In this document: positions 10,710 through 25,700 of the stretch, piece by piece
Layout of the letters: each line of letters opens with the position of its first letter
Numbering within the stretch: position 1 is the stretch's first letter
Translations under genes and position numbers: made by a program
Assembly (NCBI RefSeq): GCF_020382885.2
Contig: NC_058508.1
Span: 2,534,055-2,598,054, forward strand
DNA from: Scatophagus argus
Taxonomy: Eukaryota; Chordata; Actinopteri; Scatophagidae
DNA: 64,000 bases
Direction: 5' to 3'
The notes under the pieces: generated by a model
Databases searched by the model: none
What the model saw: only the letters and a program-made list of their open reading frames with translations
Told to the model about the DNA's origin: nothing

Positions 10710-13700
10710 ATGGACTTCTACATCAACCTGAGGGTGAATTTCAGGGGAAATTCCAAAAATTTCCTCCTGTCGGGATCCGACACCAAGAGCTGGGATTCGA
10801 TGGAGGCCATGGTAAGAGAGGCCTGTTCTCAAACCCAGGCGATCTTTGCACATATCCCGCTCTTATCGTACACTCATTTACAGTGACTACTGATCGATGA
10901 CATTGGTGTGTCCCATCGGAGTGGTGTGTTAACGCTTAGGCGAATAACCCACACGTTCCAGATATGCTATCAAAGAGATGCTATTGACATACTGTAGCAT
11001 TGCCATCATGTCCTGTGAGACATTTAAAGATGTGAAATGTGCCAACAGACAGACAGCACAGAGATGACAGAGTTCTAGAGAACAGGGAGGATACACCGCA
11101 GTCTTTACAGGATTATTATAGTGTTTTGTTGTCATGGAAACAGTGTTTAGCAGCTCAGCATAATTGGTCTGAGCACTTTGAATCACACATGCAGCATTTG
11201 AAATGTATTCCTGTGGTGTATTAGCTGGAACTGAGTCAAGCCATAGGCCGGCCCAGTGGTGTAGTGTGGTCTTGTGAAACATATGAAAGTCCCACTGCTA
11301 GCTAGAGACTCCTGTTTTAACTATGCTCATGAAGGGAGGGCATGGAAGACGTGAAGTTATTCCAACCACTAACTTATTTCTAATAAATAATTACATAGTC
11401 ATCTACTCTTAATAAATGATGTAGTTGAAAACATATATGAAATAGAAGCCAACTACACGTTTAAAGTAATTCACATTTAAACGCTTTTGGAAGGTTTTAT
11501 GACCCCCTTGTACCTTGTTTAGTTGTCTCATAGTAGAATTTGAGAAATGAAATTAAACGGAAATAAAGTTAAACTTTTGCTGCTATTGGGCTACAGTTCA
11601 CAGATTTTTTTCTGACATAAGTTTACCCACCAACATAATAAAAGGTTTAAAATGTAACCAGGCCGTATTAACCACCACAAGCGAATGAACTTGTCCCCAA
11701 CTGGATCCATACTTAGAAGTAGTTAGCTTGAACAAGCTAGTTTAGCTAGCTAGGGTTAAATTGGTCATGTTCATTGATATTATTGATGGCCTCTCTCCAG
11801 AAAATATTCTTGAGATTTGTTGTCTCCACCACCAAACGAAGCCACCAAAATGATATAAAAAAAAAATCAATCTTACTACATCGAATTTATGATCCTCAGA
11901 TGTTGATCAACTACAAGGTATTAACTCCTTTTTAAATACAGAAATGTGAAATTATCAGCCATGAGAAGCAAGTCTTTGTTGGTTATCAATTGAAAAAAAA
12001 AAAAATGTTCGCCTGTAAGCATTAGCACAATCACTGTCCCCAAATTACCATATAAGGCTACCTGTCCTAGGGTTCTGCTGTCAAACACCAGCAAATGAAA
12101 ACATACAACATCAACAATAGGAGTATTTAGGGACTCTATACAGTTCTTAGCATTTTCAAAAATATTACTACATCAGAGCTGGACTAATAACTTTGAACTT
12201 TGGTTAATTGTCTATAGGATATTTCAGAGTCAGCGTGACTTCCATGGACATTTTGCTTGTATATTTCCTGGGCTCTGCTACGCATCTTGAATTAGAGAGA
12301 CATTTAAAAGATTGATCTTGGTATCGTTTGGCCGCCACATGTGTCTGTTGTGCGTTACTGCAGTGTACTGTGTTAGCCTACAGACCATATTCATAATACA
12401 GAGAAACCAACCAGTTTGCCTTGAACCATTCACACAGTTGACAAAAGAAACAGTTTATTAAATAACTTATGTTGTGTGGCTACATCCATAACCATGATCA
12501 TACAGTCTGAGAAGTGCATGGTGAAGAAAAACAGAGGCCAGGGCCACATTCACCCTGCATGTGTGGACAGCAGATTCAGTGTGTGTATGGCTGCCATTCA
12601 AAGCCATGTGGCTGATGAGTCACCATTGATAGCACAAGCCACATCTCAGGGAGCTACACTGTTGTTGAGGTAATAGCCAAATGTTGTCTGAAGCTTACTT
12701 TGGGCTGCTTAGTATGAAGCCATGTGAGGGTCAACAGGTTAAAAGCAATACTGACCCAAAATGGCATTCAAAGTGTTCAAACACTTTGTGTTTTATTTTT
12801 TTTTTTTGTAGCTTGATCCTTTTTTGTGTTTATTCTTATTTTGTCCATAGGCTGCCCTCTGCAGTTTGGCTGTGTTGTGTTTCCACATCAGACAGTGTGC
12901 TTGTTGTAGTCATTTCTGCTGTTACATCTGCTTGACTAGTCATGATTGACAGCACAGCTACAAACCCCTGGAAACTTGGATTTGGTGTCACCTCCACAAC
13001 ATACATTTATTTCCCAGAATTAACCCTGCAATCATACAGAGATCTGTGCCATTGACTTCATGGTACATGATGTCTTGTTAATTTCCTGCAGTGAAAATGA
13101 GCTAATAATGTACCAGTGAGCTAGAATGAACCTGGAGCCACTCAAAACTGTGAGGGCAAAGGACCAGGAGACCTGTTTTTTAAACTGTGGTACTATGAGC
13201 AGCCAGGGTCATGATTGAAGGTGAAATATTGGTTGGGAGCCCTGCATCTTAGAATTTATGGCCCATCTCTCTTGGCTGCAGCTGTCTGGGAGAGTTCATT
13301 TGTCTGAGTGCTGCTGAGTCACAGGCGTCAGACTTCACTTTGAGTTGTTGTTTTACCAACGAGAGTAATGCAAGTGGTTTAGTGTTGTGCAGGTTTAGCG
13401 TCGTCTGTTTTTCACCTGATAGACCTGATAAAGCTTTCTAAAGAGAAACAGAGAGTGACAACAGAGTGAATGTCGCTCAGGTAAAATGTCCAGCTTTCAT
13501 AAAGTGAGAGACACACAAACTTACACACATACACACACTTCAGTCACTGAATTCATCCGAATGAATAACTGTCTAATGATATATTACATGTCCATTCCAA
13601 ACAGTTGACCCACCGTCCTCTGTCCTTATTTGATTTCTCTCCCTCTCCCTCTCTCTGTCTGTCTCTCTCTCTTTGTGTGTGCGCGTATCTGTTTTGTGTA

Positions 13701-16700
13701 CAGGTAAAGCGCTCTTTTGGCCTGTGCAGTCTTCAGCTGACATATTTCGATGAGGAGAATGAGGAGGTGAGAGACTTTGTTCTTCCTCTGGCTGTTGCTG
13801 TTTACTTTACTATACACTTTACACTAAACTATCCAGCTGAAATGAACCCACAGTAAACTGACTGGTTATGCACAAAGGCGAGTGTAGTTAGATTCTTTGT
13901 TGTACTATAGTGAAAATTGACAGTCTGTATGGAGGAACGACTTTATCAAATATATAAATATTGTTATAATGAGGTCAGTTAGAGAGTAATATTGCCAAAC
14001 TTTTCAGCAGGGTTTCCTGTAACTATAAAGGTGTGCCCTAAAGATTTGGGTGATAAATCAAAAAAGAAATTGTCAGAACTGGTGTAATAGAGGCTGGCAT
14101 AACTGAGCAAAAAGTACTGCATCCTACATATCAACTTGTAGAGCTGTCTTTCCATAAACCTTCCCTGCCTGTTAAATCTCCAATATGCAGGATTTAGTGT
14201 CTCCTAGTGGTGAGGTTGCAGATAAACACCTCTTGTCACACCCTCCATTACAGTAGCCATAAAAACTGGTAAAAAAAAACCCAAAAAAACCCAAAGACCC
14301 TCTAGAGCCAGTGTTTGGTTTGTCTGCTCTGGGCTACTGTAGAAACACGGTGAACTTCGTGGAAGAGTACCCTCTCTTTCTGTAGATAGCTACTTACTTT
14401 CATTATTTTAAGGTAACAATAACCCAGCGAGTCCTCTTCCTTCTGGAGATTATAGACGAATGAAAGCAAAATTCAAAATATTATTATACCATTCTGTATT
14501 CTATATTTTGCCAGTGCACACCAGCCCGTTATATGCCCAGATAATATGACAAAGCTTCAGAGCCACAGAAGACTTTATTCAACTGTTTTCACATGCATAG
14601 TATACTAACTATGATGAATAAAATATAAATCTAAAAAATCTTCCCCTTCCTTCTTTTAGGTGTCCATTAACAGTCAAGGTAAGCAAACAGTCATTAGTCC
14701 TATGACAGTTAGTCGTTGTCATTTCATGACATTTGAGACTTGAGTGACTTGTATGTTCATGCTGTATTAATAATGAATGTTTCTGCTTTTATTCCAGTGG
14801 AGTATGAGGAGGCTTTGAAGGCAAGTTGATATGAAGTTCTGTTACTGTTCGCACTGATGTGCTTAAGCGAAACAAAGAAGTACTGTATAGTAGAGATTAG
14901 CTCACATATGCTCACACATAAAATACGACAACGGTGATGGTGTAAAGACAAAGCTAATAGCTAAGATGAGACTTAATCATGTGCGAGCCCTGTATTTGTT
15001 AGATAGTCGTAATGGTTCATACATCTATTTTCTGGTATGAATCAGCGGAGACTATTTGAATAGACTTAAAGTAAGTCAACACTCAGAAAACAGTCAATGT
15101 TGCGCATAATTCAATATGTAAATTTAAGCATAATCCAAAAAAATATTTTGTAGATTATAATATGATAATAATATTAATTATTCTTCAGCAATGTCTTAGA
15201 GGAAATGTTGTTAATGATGTGTGGGGTTGTTATCATTATTAACAGATGCTTGTTTTTCGTGAAGCAACATTTCACTGTGATGATGTCAGTATAAGCGACT
15301 GAGGGCCTTCATAGATGGGCTATTGACGGGCGTGCGACCTGCTTAATGTTACAAACAAAACATTTCACACTAACACTTATAAATAACACTTGTCCCCTAA
15401 GTGAAAGTTGTTTCCTACATTGTAAGTGACTCAAAGGAGCTGAATACCGCCGTACTTCCAGAGTTGTCATAGAGAACTCTCACAAAGCATTTTTGTTGTT
15501 ATCAGAAGAAAGATGCAGCTTGGGTGACCTTCAGAATTGATTTAAAAATTAGCAGAAGGGGAGACTAACCCATTCACCCTTTTTTTTCAGAGTGCAGCAA
15601 GGCAGGGGAACCGACTGCACATGAACGTGTATGAGACTCGGGGCCAGCCGGCGAGGGTCCCCACCACTAAAGCCAGTGGCACAGAGCCCAAGAGGGGCTT
15701 CAGACCCCCACAGCACTGTCCCGCTCTGGCACAGGTTGTCAGCCGCAAAGTCCAGGCTGCAGTGCCAGAACAGGGAATGGTAAGAACATAACACATGGCA
15801 GGTCATATTGGGAGTACTGGGCGTTTCTTTTTTTTATTTATCATATTTTTATTATGATACCTCAGCTGCCACTCATCAAACTTGGGAAAGTATACATCTC
15901 ACCATTGCTATCTAGCACTATTGGACTTCCAAGGGTTATTGATGAGTCATTCATTCCCTCAGAATACTTAATAAATGACTTAATGAATGGATGCAATATA
16001 TTTAATTGATTTCCCCAAATTGATAGCATTTAATTACTCAGCTGTCAGTTTAACAGATGCATGTAGCTAATGCTAACCCAGACTCATCCAACAGTCCTGC
16101 AGTAATTTCTCCTGATATTCAGTTTTGTTCAAGCTTTTTTTGAGACGTGTTGACCGTATTGCCTTAGACAGTGATATGTTTCTGTCATTTAGCTGACCCT
16201 CATTGATATAAATGATATATCATTCGTCACAGTACATTATTTTGACACAATACATTATTTCTATTTGAAAGGACAAATATTAAACCTAATGACTTGTGAC
16301 TTGGCTAAGGATTTGTTGGTCATGATTTGGGACTTTCATCTCCTTTACAACAGGGCTCCTCGCTTGAAGGTTTTTTTTACTGATGACATGCTTGTCTTGA
16401 GTTGCTAACTTTTAAAAGCAGTGGGCTGATCTAGGCCGTGATGAGTGTTAATACTCACCCAAAAGTGATAATTCTGTTATTGTCAGCTCACCGCCCCTGT
16501 GCTGATTGAAAGTTGGCTGCAGTTTCTTAGTCAACAAAACATTTCTGGAGCTTCACAGCAAAACAGCACTGATGTATTTTATTGAACCTTAGTTTTCAAA
16601 ATAATCTGTGGAGCAAAGAAAAAACAGCATGTTGAAGGCCTGTGATTGATATTTCATGACTCACCTCAGCTTAGCGTCACAGCTTAAAATCGTTGATTTG

Positions 16701-19700
16701 TCCAGAGAGTGCAGAACTGACAAACAAAGCAGTTCATAAGAGACTGACTGTGCCTGGTGAGGCCTTGGTTGGTTTGCTCTCTCTCAGTGTGACAGCATCT
16801 ATATTCGTCCGTGGTGTTTTTGGTCTGCTCTCAGATATGCAGAGTTTTATATTTTCAGTTTAGTTTAACAGCTTTTTGGAAAGAACCAGGGTCTTCATTT
16901 ATTAGCCATACCACGGGGCCCATGTTTATTAAGCATCTTAAATTCCTTCCTTCTACTCTCAGAGCACGACTGAGAGTTCTTCATCAAGTCTCCTACGCCG
17001 ACTTTCATCGATGAGAAGGACAACATCAACTCAGAGCCATGAAGCAGAAATAATCATGATATGCTGTAGTTTTCTGTCACCTGCAGTTTGGCGTATTTTG
17101 GCTTGTTTGGGGGATGTGTTGTGTTATTCAGTGACATAGATGAGTAACATAGGTAAAGGCTGGACACTTGATGAGGCGTTGCAGGCGGACTTTGACCGTT
17201 GCAACTTTGCAGACCTTTTACATGCGCAAGAAGTTGTGTATCACAGGAAAGGACAAAGAAAAGCCAAAAATGCAGTATGACAGCCTGATGACACTGTAAT
17301 TATGTGCACTGAAGCAGACTGTTGATTAAGTAATTTTCTTATTTGCCAAGTGAATATGTACCTTTTGAAAAAGCATATCAGATATTGGCAAAAAATCCAA
17401 TATTGTGCATCCGTAATCTAGATTATATATTCAAATATGTAATGCCAAAATAAATAAATGGCTTAAATCTCAGAATGATGTGTAATATATTGAGGAATGA
17501 ATAAACCTAAAACTTTCAGGGATATTTGAATCTGAATTGCGTCATCAGCTTACAAGTGATCGCAGTTTGATTTATTTCTGCCAAAACTGCTTAAAGAGAC
17601 CAAATACAGAGTAGGCTGAAAAGGTAGTACAACTGGCAGGAATAGAAATAGCGGGAGAAATAAATTAAAGCTTTATTCCTGTCAGGAATAACAGAAACAG
17701 AGCACGGTTAATGTTTGTACTACAATGGCTGTGTCAAAACATTTCTTTGATATCTGACAGCATTATGGAGGGCAAAGTGATTCTACCAACCTGTGGAAAT
17801 TTCTATGTTGTCAGCACCCTTCAGGAATGATGACCCATATTTTCCAGTTGACTGACTGGTCAGTAGTCAGAGTGTTGGCAGGTACGGTAGATTCGGGAGT
17901 GTCCCTTTAATTCCTCAAACTGTTTCATCAGGGCAGTAATGCAGTGAAGCCACAGTGAACACACTCATAGATTGACATTAAGAATATTCAGCAGCATAGG
18001 TTAGCATGATCATAGACCGTCAGAAAATAATAATTAGAAAGATGATAACAGTTACATAAAAGTTCTACACAAAGTTGTTTCAACGCTAATTTTGAAGGAA
18101 TATTCTCTCTGTTGATCAGGTAATAATGAAAGAAGTGAAGGGTACCAGAGAAGAAGACAAAACTCCTCCAGCCTGGTTCACCTCTTACATGGAGAAGGTA
18201 AGAACAACCCGATGGAGGTGACAAGTGTCAGATTTTTTTGGAGCGACTGACTGCGACATGTTCTGACGGATCGAACAGAAGTGAGCGCTCTCTTCCCGTC
18301 TTCTTGCCCCCTCTCTCTCCCACTCTCCTTTCAGTTTAAGGACCAGGTGGTACGTGAGGCGGTGGAGAAGATCTGCAGGGAGTTCTCTGGGCAGTGCTGC
18401 ATCCACAAGCCTCTGGGGGGAGGAGGAGGAGGAGGAGGAGGATCAGCAGGAGGAGGAGGAGGAGGAGGGGGAGGTAGAGGGGATGCAGTAGGAGGAGCGG
18501 GGGCTCAGCAGGTCCCTGAGGTTTCTTCTTCTGCTCTTCCTGGAGCTCCATCCTCCTCCACTCCTCCCTGCTCCTCCTGCAGGGGTCAGACCACTGGAGG
18601 AGGCTACCAGTGCAGGTGTGTGTTGTCAACAGCCAACGGGCTAATCTACCATCAGTAGGTGCTACATATTGTAACCAACTTTCCAGAAAATAGCAAATTT
18701 AAAGTGCATTTCCAATCACAGCTGGCATGTGAATATTATGAGTTAGATTGTAGAGATGATGGTAGAAAAATATCTATTTTGGGATATTTTGGGATATTTT
18801 GACTTTTTGTTTTTTAGCCATAACTTAAGAATTCATGCACTAATTATGACTGAATTTCACACAAACGTCTAATAGGATAAAATGATGAAGTGATGACATT
18901 TTATATCCAGAAGGTCAAAGGTCAGCTTCACTGTGAAATCATAACAAAAAGGGCATATAGTAACCATTACACATTTGGGCAGATACTCAGTTGGTGACAC
19001 TAATCTTGGGTGTCCACCGATTGTGTAAATCTTCTATACAAAAATGATATACAATATGCCTCTAGCTTGACTCCCCTTCTGCCACCTCATTCTTATATCT
19101 CTAGTATACCTTACATATGAGTGATACCTTTGTTCTACGTTTTAAAAGTTGTAAATGTTGCAAGAGTTCTAAGTTGAAGTGTGTTTTATTCTGGGAAGGT
19201 GTCATCAAAGTTCAAGCCTGATAGGAACATTGGGAAACTCCAAAGAATGAAAAGAAAGAATGGAAAGAGCAATAGTGTTGACATGACGCAGCTGCTTTGC
19301 TTTCTCTTTCTCTTTCTGCCCCTTCTCTGCTTGTCAGTGTATGTACTTCCTGTACACTGTGTGAGCCCTGCAGTTTCTCTCATGATCCCAGCCACAATCT
19401 GGTGAGAGCCAGGACTCCTCTGTCCATCCCAGAGCACGGATCACCTGCCCCGGACCACAGCAGGTACGACACCGCGATTTTACTTTAATTCTGCTTCATT
19501 TATTTATTTATTCCATTTCAAGAACAGTATTTTCTCTATTTGTAATATTGAGCAAAAGACTTCTTACTTCTCAACAGAGCTTGAATGATGTGTGTTGAAA
19601 TGAAGAGAACAAGATTCCACACATAAATCTATATCATATAATGCGACTAATATTAACACCTAAGCAACACGCTTTACAACTGGCTGGTTGATAGTGACAT

Positions 19701-22700
19701 ATACAAAGAATCGCCTATAAAATTATATTTCGAATAGTGGTGTAGCGAAAGTAGAATTTAAAGATACTCTGTTACAAATGAAATCCTTGCGCTGAAAATA
19801 ACAATAATAATAATTATGAAAAGCATGTAAACATTATTGTCAAAGCTGCTGCTACTCTGACAATACAGCAGCCAGTGTCTTCTAAACACCGCACTTATAC
19901 TTTAAGATGACATCATTACCGCTTCTATTTACTAGAATGTGATGTACCTTTTACTTTTTTACTCTTTTAGACTTAGCCTACTTATTAATGTCAAGATTTT
20001 TTTAAAAATGATTATTTTCCACTTTCTGTCCCAGTTTGGTCAGGTTTAGATAATGTAACTGCTTGGTTTGGCTGAGGAAAAGGACACGGTTTGAGTTCAA
20101 ATAGATGATTATACAGCATTAAGCATGTGAAGGCTTTCTAAAAGGGATTTCTTGAGCTTAATCTGACAATACAGCCATTGTCTTCTTAACATCAAACGTT
20201 TAGATAATATCATTACTAATTTTATGCAAGGCCCCCAGTTTTTATGGGGGGTTGTTGGGTGCAGCCAGGCTGTAGTGATGGGACATTTTACATTTTAAGG
20301 AGGTCACTGTTGTCATGGCACTCTCTGGCTCAAACCGGGGTCTCTTTTGTGTTAATTTTCATGACGTTATATTCATCTCTTTCCCATTTTTGTACGGCTG
20401 CTCCAGGTTCTACAGGCGAGGTGACCGCAGTTTCCGCAAGGCAGAGAAACAACGGCTGAAAGCAGAGAAGCGTCTGCTGAAGGCAGAGGTCAAAGAGATC
20501 CGCAAACAGCTGAGGATGGAGCGGCGGGGCATACAGTGGAGCTCCTCCAACAGAGATGGAAGCTCCTCCCCTGTCCTTCTGCAGCCTCGAGCCACCCAGC
20601 ATAACAGTCCTGAGTAAGTTCGAAAGAAAAAGATCCAAATTCGTGGAGTACACACAAGAAGAGGTGTTTTAGCTCAGTAATTCCCACAGATGGACACATC
20701 TGCAATTGCCTGAGGGTTTGGGGAAAGATTGTGGAGTAGATCAAGAAATTTTAAAAAGTATTGATTATAAATTCAGTTACATTAAAATTATAGTCTAAAA
20801 GCTGTAACACCTGAACGCAATGTTTTAGAAGTGTATGAAGGTTAGCAAGGGAGCAAGCATAGAAATAGAACTGTTGTAAAAATACTGATAAATATTTGAA
20901 ATATATTGCAAAAAGTAGAGGAGAAACAGTTAAAAACGCTAACTAAAAGTACTGGACAACCATTAAAAACAGTTATTTTAAATTAAAGGATAAATGGATA
21001 AACTGATCTGCTCAACGTGGGGCCCATGTACCAAAGTTTGCCCACCAAAAGGCTCTGTTTACTCGCCCAGTGTTTCTAGCGAGAATTGAATAAATGATAT
21101 TGCAGTTTGTGCTGTTTTCTCATTTGTGAGATGAAATGCTCTTTAAATATGTATGATCCCTGATTATTAAATATTTTTTCAGAATGTGAGCATGGTGGGT
21201 GCATAATAACAATACAGTTATAGGTTTAACTTTTACCCAGGGCCCAGCATAACCTTTCAGATGTGTCCCTCCAAAGGAAAAGTTCGTGCACCTGTATAAT
21301 AGTCAGTCAAAAATGCTAACCTAAAATGATGAATAAATGGATAAATTGACAGTTAAAAGTAATAGATAAACCAGTTAAAAATGTTAACTAAAAGTAAACT
21401 AAGGGATAAGTGGTGAAATTCCTGAAAATAATTGATAAAAACCTGAAATAACTTGCTAAAAGGTATGTGGATAAATGTTTGAAATAAAAGTTACTGGGGT
21501 TACATGAGTTCATCTGACAGGGCTGTTGGGTAGCAGCTGACAAAAAGGTTGTGAACCACTCTTTTAGGTAATTCCAGGTGCATTTTTTAAATATAGGCTG
21601 ATCTGAATATGCTGGGAGAACAATGAAAAATGAAGTTCTTCATTTCTTTCCCAGACGTCCAAAGCGCCCCTGTCCCTTGGTGGCTCCAGCCATGACAGCT
21701 GCATTTTTGGATGAGAACCTTCCTGATGGAACCCGACTGCGTCCCGGAACCAAGTTTATCAAGTACTGGAAGATGAGGAACACTGGAACAGTCAGCTGGA
21801 GTGCAGATACCAAGGTAAAGAAGTCAACTGTTGTCCAGTCTGCTCTTTTCTCATGCAGTCATTTAAATAAGTAAGGTTCATCTTCTCGAGTGCAAAGAAA
21901 TTTTGAGCTAATAGTGGTGCTGGGCAACAGGTCACAGTGGGACCAAAAATATATAATGTTCTGGACACCATGAATAACTTAATCTAGATTTAGTCATTTA
22001 TCATATTGGTCATTAGCATTTTTACAGGCTTAGCCACGCTAGCGGCTCAGGTTTGGTGATGGTAGCATTGGTCAGTGTCTGTACATCACTTTGTTCCAGA
22101 TTGAAATATCTCAGCATATATTGAATAGATTATTAATACATTTTGTACCAGTGCTTGTAGTTGTCAGAAGATGAACCTTTACAACTTTAACCAACTTTAA
22201 AGTGAAATGTCTAGCAGCATAGCAGATGTCTCACTAGCTAGTCTCTGAGGTCTGTTCCTATATAGCACCAGTGGCTTTTTTTCAGTTGTTCCCAGTGAGG
22301 AGAAAGTATATACAGCAGCTGCCTAGAGGAAAAAGTGCTGCACCTAGGGTTTTTGTTCAGAGTGCTCTGCCTTTTTGTGCAGTCACTTCAAGCTCTTAAA
22401 GAGATGAAAATATTGGAGCTTTTTAGAAAGGCGCTTCTCTTTTCAAGTAAACCATCATGTATGGATGGCGCAGAACTCTTGCCACCCTAGTGACCCCAAA
22501 ATGAACTGTCTGAACTTTATCAGACAGAGACAGAAAAATAAACAACCTCTGATAAGAGTGCTTCATCTTTTGCCTTGTTTGCTCCCTGCAGCTGAAGTTC
22601 ATGTGGGGAAACCTGGCGGTGGGATCTGGGGACCGTTGGAGAGAAGTGTCTGTTCCCTTCCTCCAGCCAGGACAGGTGAGAAGGCAACCTGGAAAAGTAT

Positions 22701-25700
22701 CCTGTAGTTGTCAGTTAGCTTGCCCTCCTTTGTTTCTCTTTGTAGCACTAAATTGCATGAATAATGTCAACAGCATAGTGTTCTGTCATTTGTACTGTAT
22801 TCTCACTGCTTCCTAGAGATGCTGATGATGATACTCTCTGTATGTCCAGGTTGGCATAGTGAATGTAGCGCTCTGTGCTCCCTCTGTGGAGGGCTCCTAC
22901 ACCTCCCACTGGCGTCTGGCCCACGCTGGAGAGCAGTTTGGACCCAGGGTCTGGTGCAGTATTGTGGTCGATCCTCTGGCCCCAGCGCCCATGATGGCTG
23001 ATGGGATACTTGTGTCACCCTGCGTCACACCTCAGGTAGAACAAATGGCTGGATGAGTGAAAACAGAAACGATATGATGGGAATTAGATGATTTTAAAAA
23101 ATGAAATTGATATAATGAATGTGAATAAATATGTTTAGATTAGCCATAGATGTGCACATTAAGTGCACAAATAGAGACACACTGTAGATGTGTGTGCAGT
23201 ATCTAATTGGAATGATTTGACTTTGTCTGTAGGGTAAGAACCCAGTGGCAAAGGATGGAAAAGCCTGTGCATCTTCCAGAGAGCAACCATTAATGTCAGT
23301 GGACCAAGAGGAGTACTACATCCCCTCTGTAGACCTGCTCACTGCACAGGTAATAATCTGCAATCATTACACTGCTGTACACATGGACTAAGGCTAGAAC
23401 AAAGGTTTATTTCTGGGGTTGCACCAATTTTATTTCCTAACCTGGCATTAGCCAATACCAGTTACTGATCTGATATCAGGGTATCTTTTTTCCAACATGT
23501 AAAATCCTCTTGTGTAACGTATGACGCTGTTGTTGTAGCAGCTGTTTTTGTATGTTTATGAAACTGTGTAATTAACTTCATTATCACTGGCACACAATCA
23601 CACGTTTGACTAAGGTGTGACACACGCTGATGCTTTATTGTAGTGAAAAAAAAAAAAAGCACAGGGTAGAAAAACTGGCTTGACTTTCAGTGAAGACCAC
23701 ATCTATAGTGCATTATGGGGTGTTCATAATGCTTTATAACTAAACATATACGTACTACTGCACTCACACGTACAACACACATGCTTTCTGATGCATCTCT
23801 GAACACTATAGATGTCACTTATAATAAATTATTAGTTCAGGAGTGTTATGTATGCTCTTGACTAGATATAAACTAGAGGTTCAGTGACAGAGGCTAATAA
23901 TACATTATGACTACCTATACTCACCTCAGCAATCATCTGTAATAAGGACCCACAGTATGCTCTAACAGTCCCTGCACTATCAAGTTGGCACTGTATGTGT
24001 AAATGTTTTGTTGTTGGTGATCAGTAAAGTGTAATGAATTTTCATGCATTTAAAAGAATCTATGCTGCTTCATAAGTGATTATTATGATTGTAATTATGT
24101 CTCCATGCATTTTTGCTAATGCTGCAAAAGTCATTCCGTCACGAAATGAGATGCTTCCATGCCAGCTGTCGCTAAAAGCTTTATGTTTTCAGGTTGTCTG
24201 TCCAAAACGCATTTTTAGCCATAACTGAGGTCCTTCATTCCCCACAATGTAGCTCAAAAGCATTTTTAATTGTCTCTCTGTTGTTTCTGATCTCTCAGGA
24301 TCTTCTGTCCTTTGAGCTGTTGGACATCAACATTGTCCAAGAACTGGAGAATGTCCCAAACAACACCCCTGCTGGTAAGAAAAATTCTAGCGTATTCCAG
24401 TTGTTGATGGTGTAAACCAGAGTGAAAGCCAGTTTCCTCCACAGATGCATATTGTTCAATGTAACATGCTGGTAATTGCAGAGACCTGACTGATAAACAC
24501 ACTTGAGTTCGGTAAATTTCCTGTCTGTGTCACCTGTTGTCTGTCCAGACATGACTCCATGCATGTCTCCTCTGCCTCAAGATGGACACCTGCAGGACAA
24601 GAGCAGTCCCTCTTTGGGTCTCATCCAGGAAGAGACTGAAGTCATCAATAGTATCATGGGTAATGGTCGTTCTGATTTGTATTTGTTTTAAAGCTCCCAG
24701 GAGCCTTAGGGGCAGATTGTGTCTAAAAATACAAGGAAAACACCAGTGATGCTGCTTTCATCCTTTTCAGCAAGGTATCCCAAGTTCTGAGCTCATATTT
24801 CCAAGTGCTGTTCCTTCTGTTGGAGTCAAAATAGTAAAGACCTGCCTGGTCGTACAGCTTTGGGTATTTTTTGACAGGCAGTTGCTTATTAACTGACTGC
24901 ACGGTGGTGCGGTCATTAGCACTGCCACCTCACAGCAAGAGGGTTCTGGGTTTGAGTCCGGGTCTGGGCCCTTCTGCACGGAGTTTGTTGTCCCTGTGTC
25001 TGCGTGGGTTTTCTCCAGGTACTCCAGCTTCCTCCCACAATCCCAAAAACATGCACAGAGACTAGGCTTAGACTGGCTACGCTGCATTGCCCCTATGTGT
25101 GAGTGTGTGTGATTGTCTGTCTTTGTGTGTTGGCCCTGTGATTGACTGGCGACCAGTCCAGGGTGTACCCCGCGTCTGGGATAGGCTCCAACCTCGCACC
25201 AACCCCGCTCCATGACCCTGACGGATAAGCGGGTGTAGAAACTGATAAACACAAGAAAATTATGACAACATCTTCACCAGTTTGACAACAAATGCAATGA
25301 AAAGATGATGCAAATACACACAGCACACCCAAGTACACAAAAATGCTGTAGATACACACGTTATTGAAACGCACTGCAAATACACACAACAACAACAAAT
25401 GTGTTACCACAGGACACAGTGCTGAACACAGCTTGGGCACACTTGGTGTTGCTTTTTGTTGTGATTTCTGAATTTATTGAAGTGGTTGCCAGTTATCTTT
25501 TCCTAAGAAGATGAAGGAATGACCCATGATGCTCCGCCTCTGATTTGGTAATAGTCATTGCCTCCATTGGTTGGGTTCACAGGTCTAGGCGGAAGTAATG
25601 ATGAGTGGTTAGGGTAAGAACAGAGTCAGTGTGCAGCAGTCACTTTTTGTCACTTTTTTGGTTCTGTGTATAGAAATGACCACGCACACACACACACACA

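Noticed and set aside
18336-18629. Reverse-strand Leu-rich 97-codon frame
   Set aside because: It is the antisense reading of the nbr1 GGA repeat (TCC/CTC giving Leu/Ser runs).
24767-25440. Reverse-strand open frames of 115-161 codons
   Set aside because: They lie over the V-SINE copy and flanking simple sequence, and frame content follows the repeat. Shadows, not genes.
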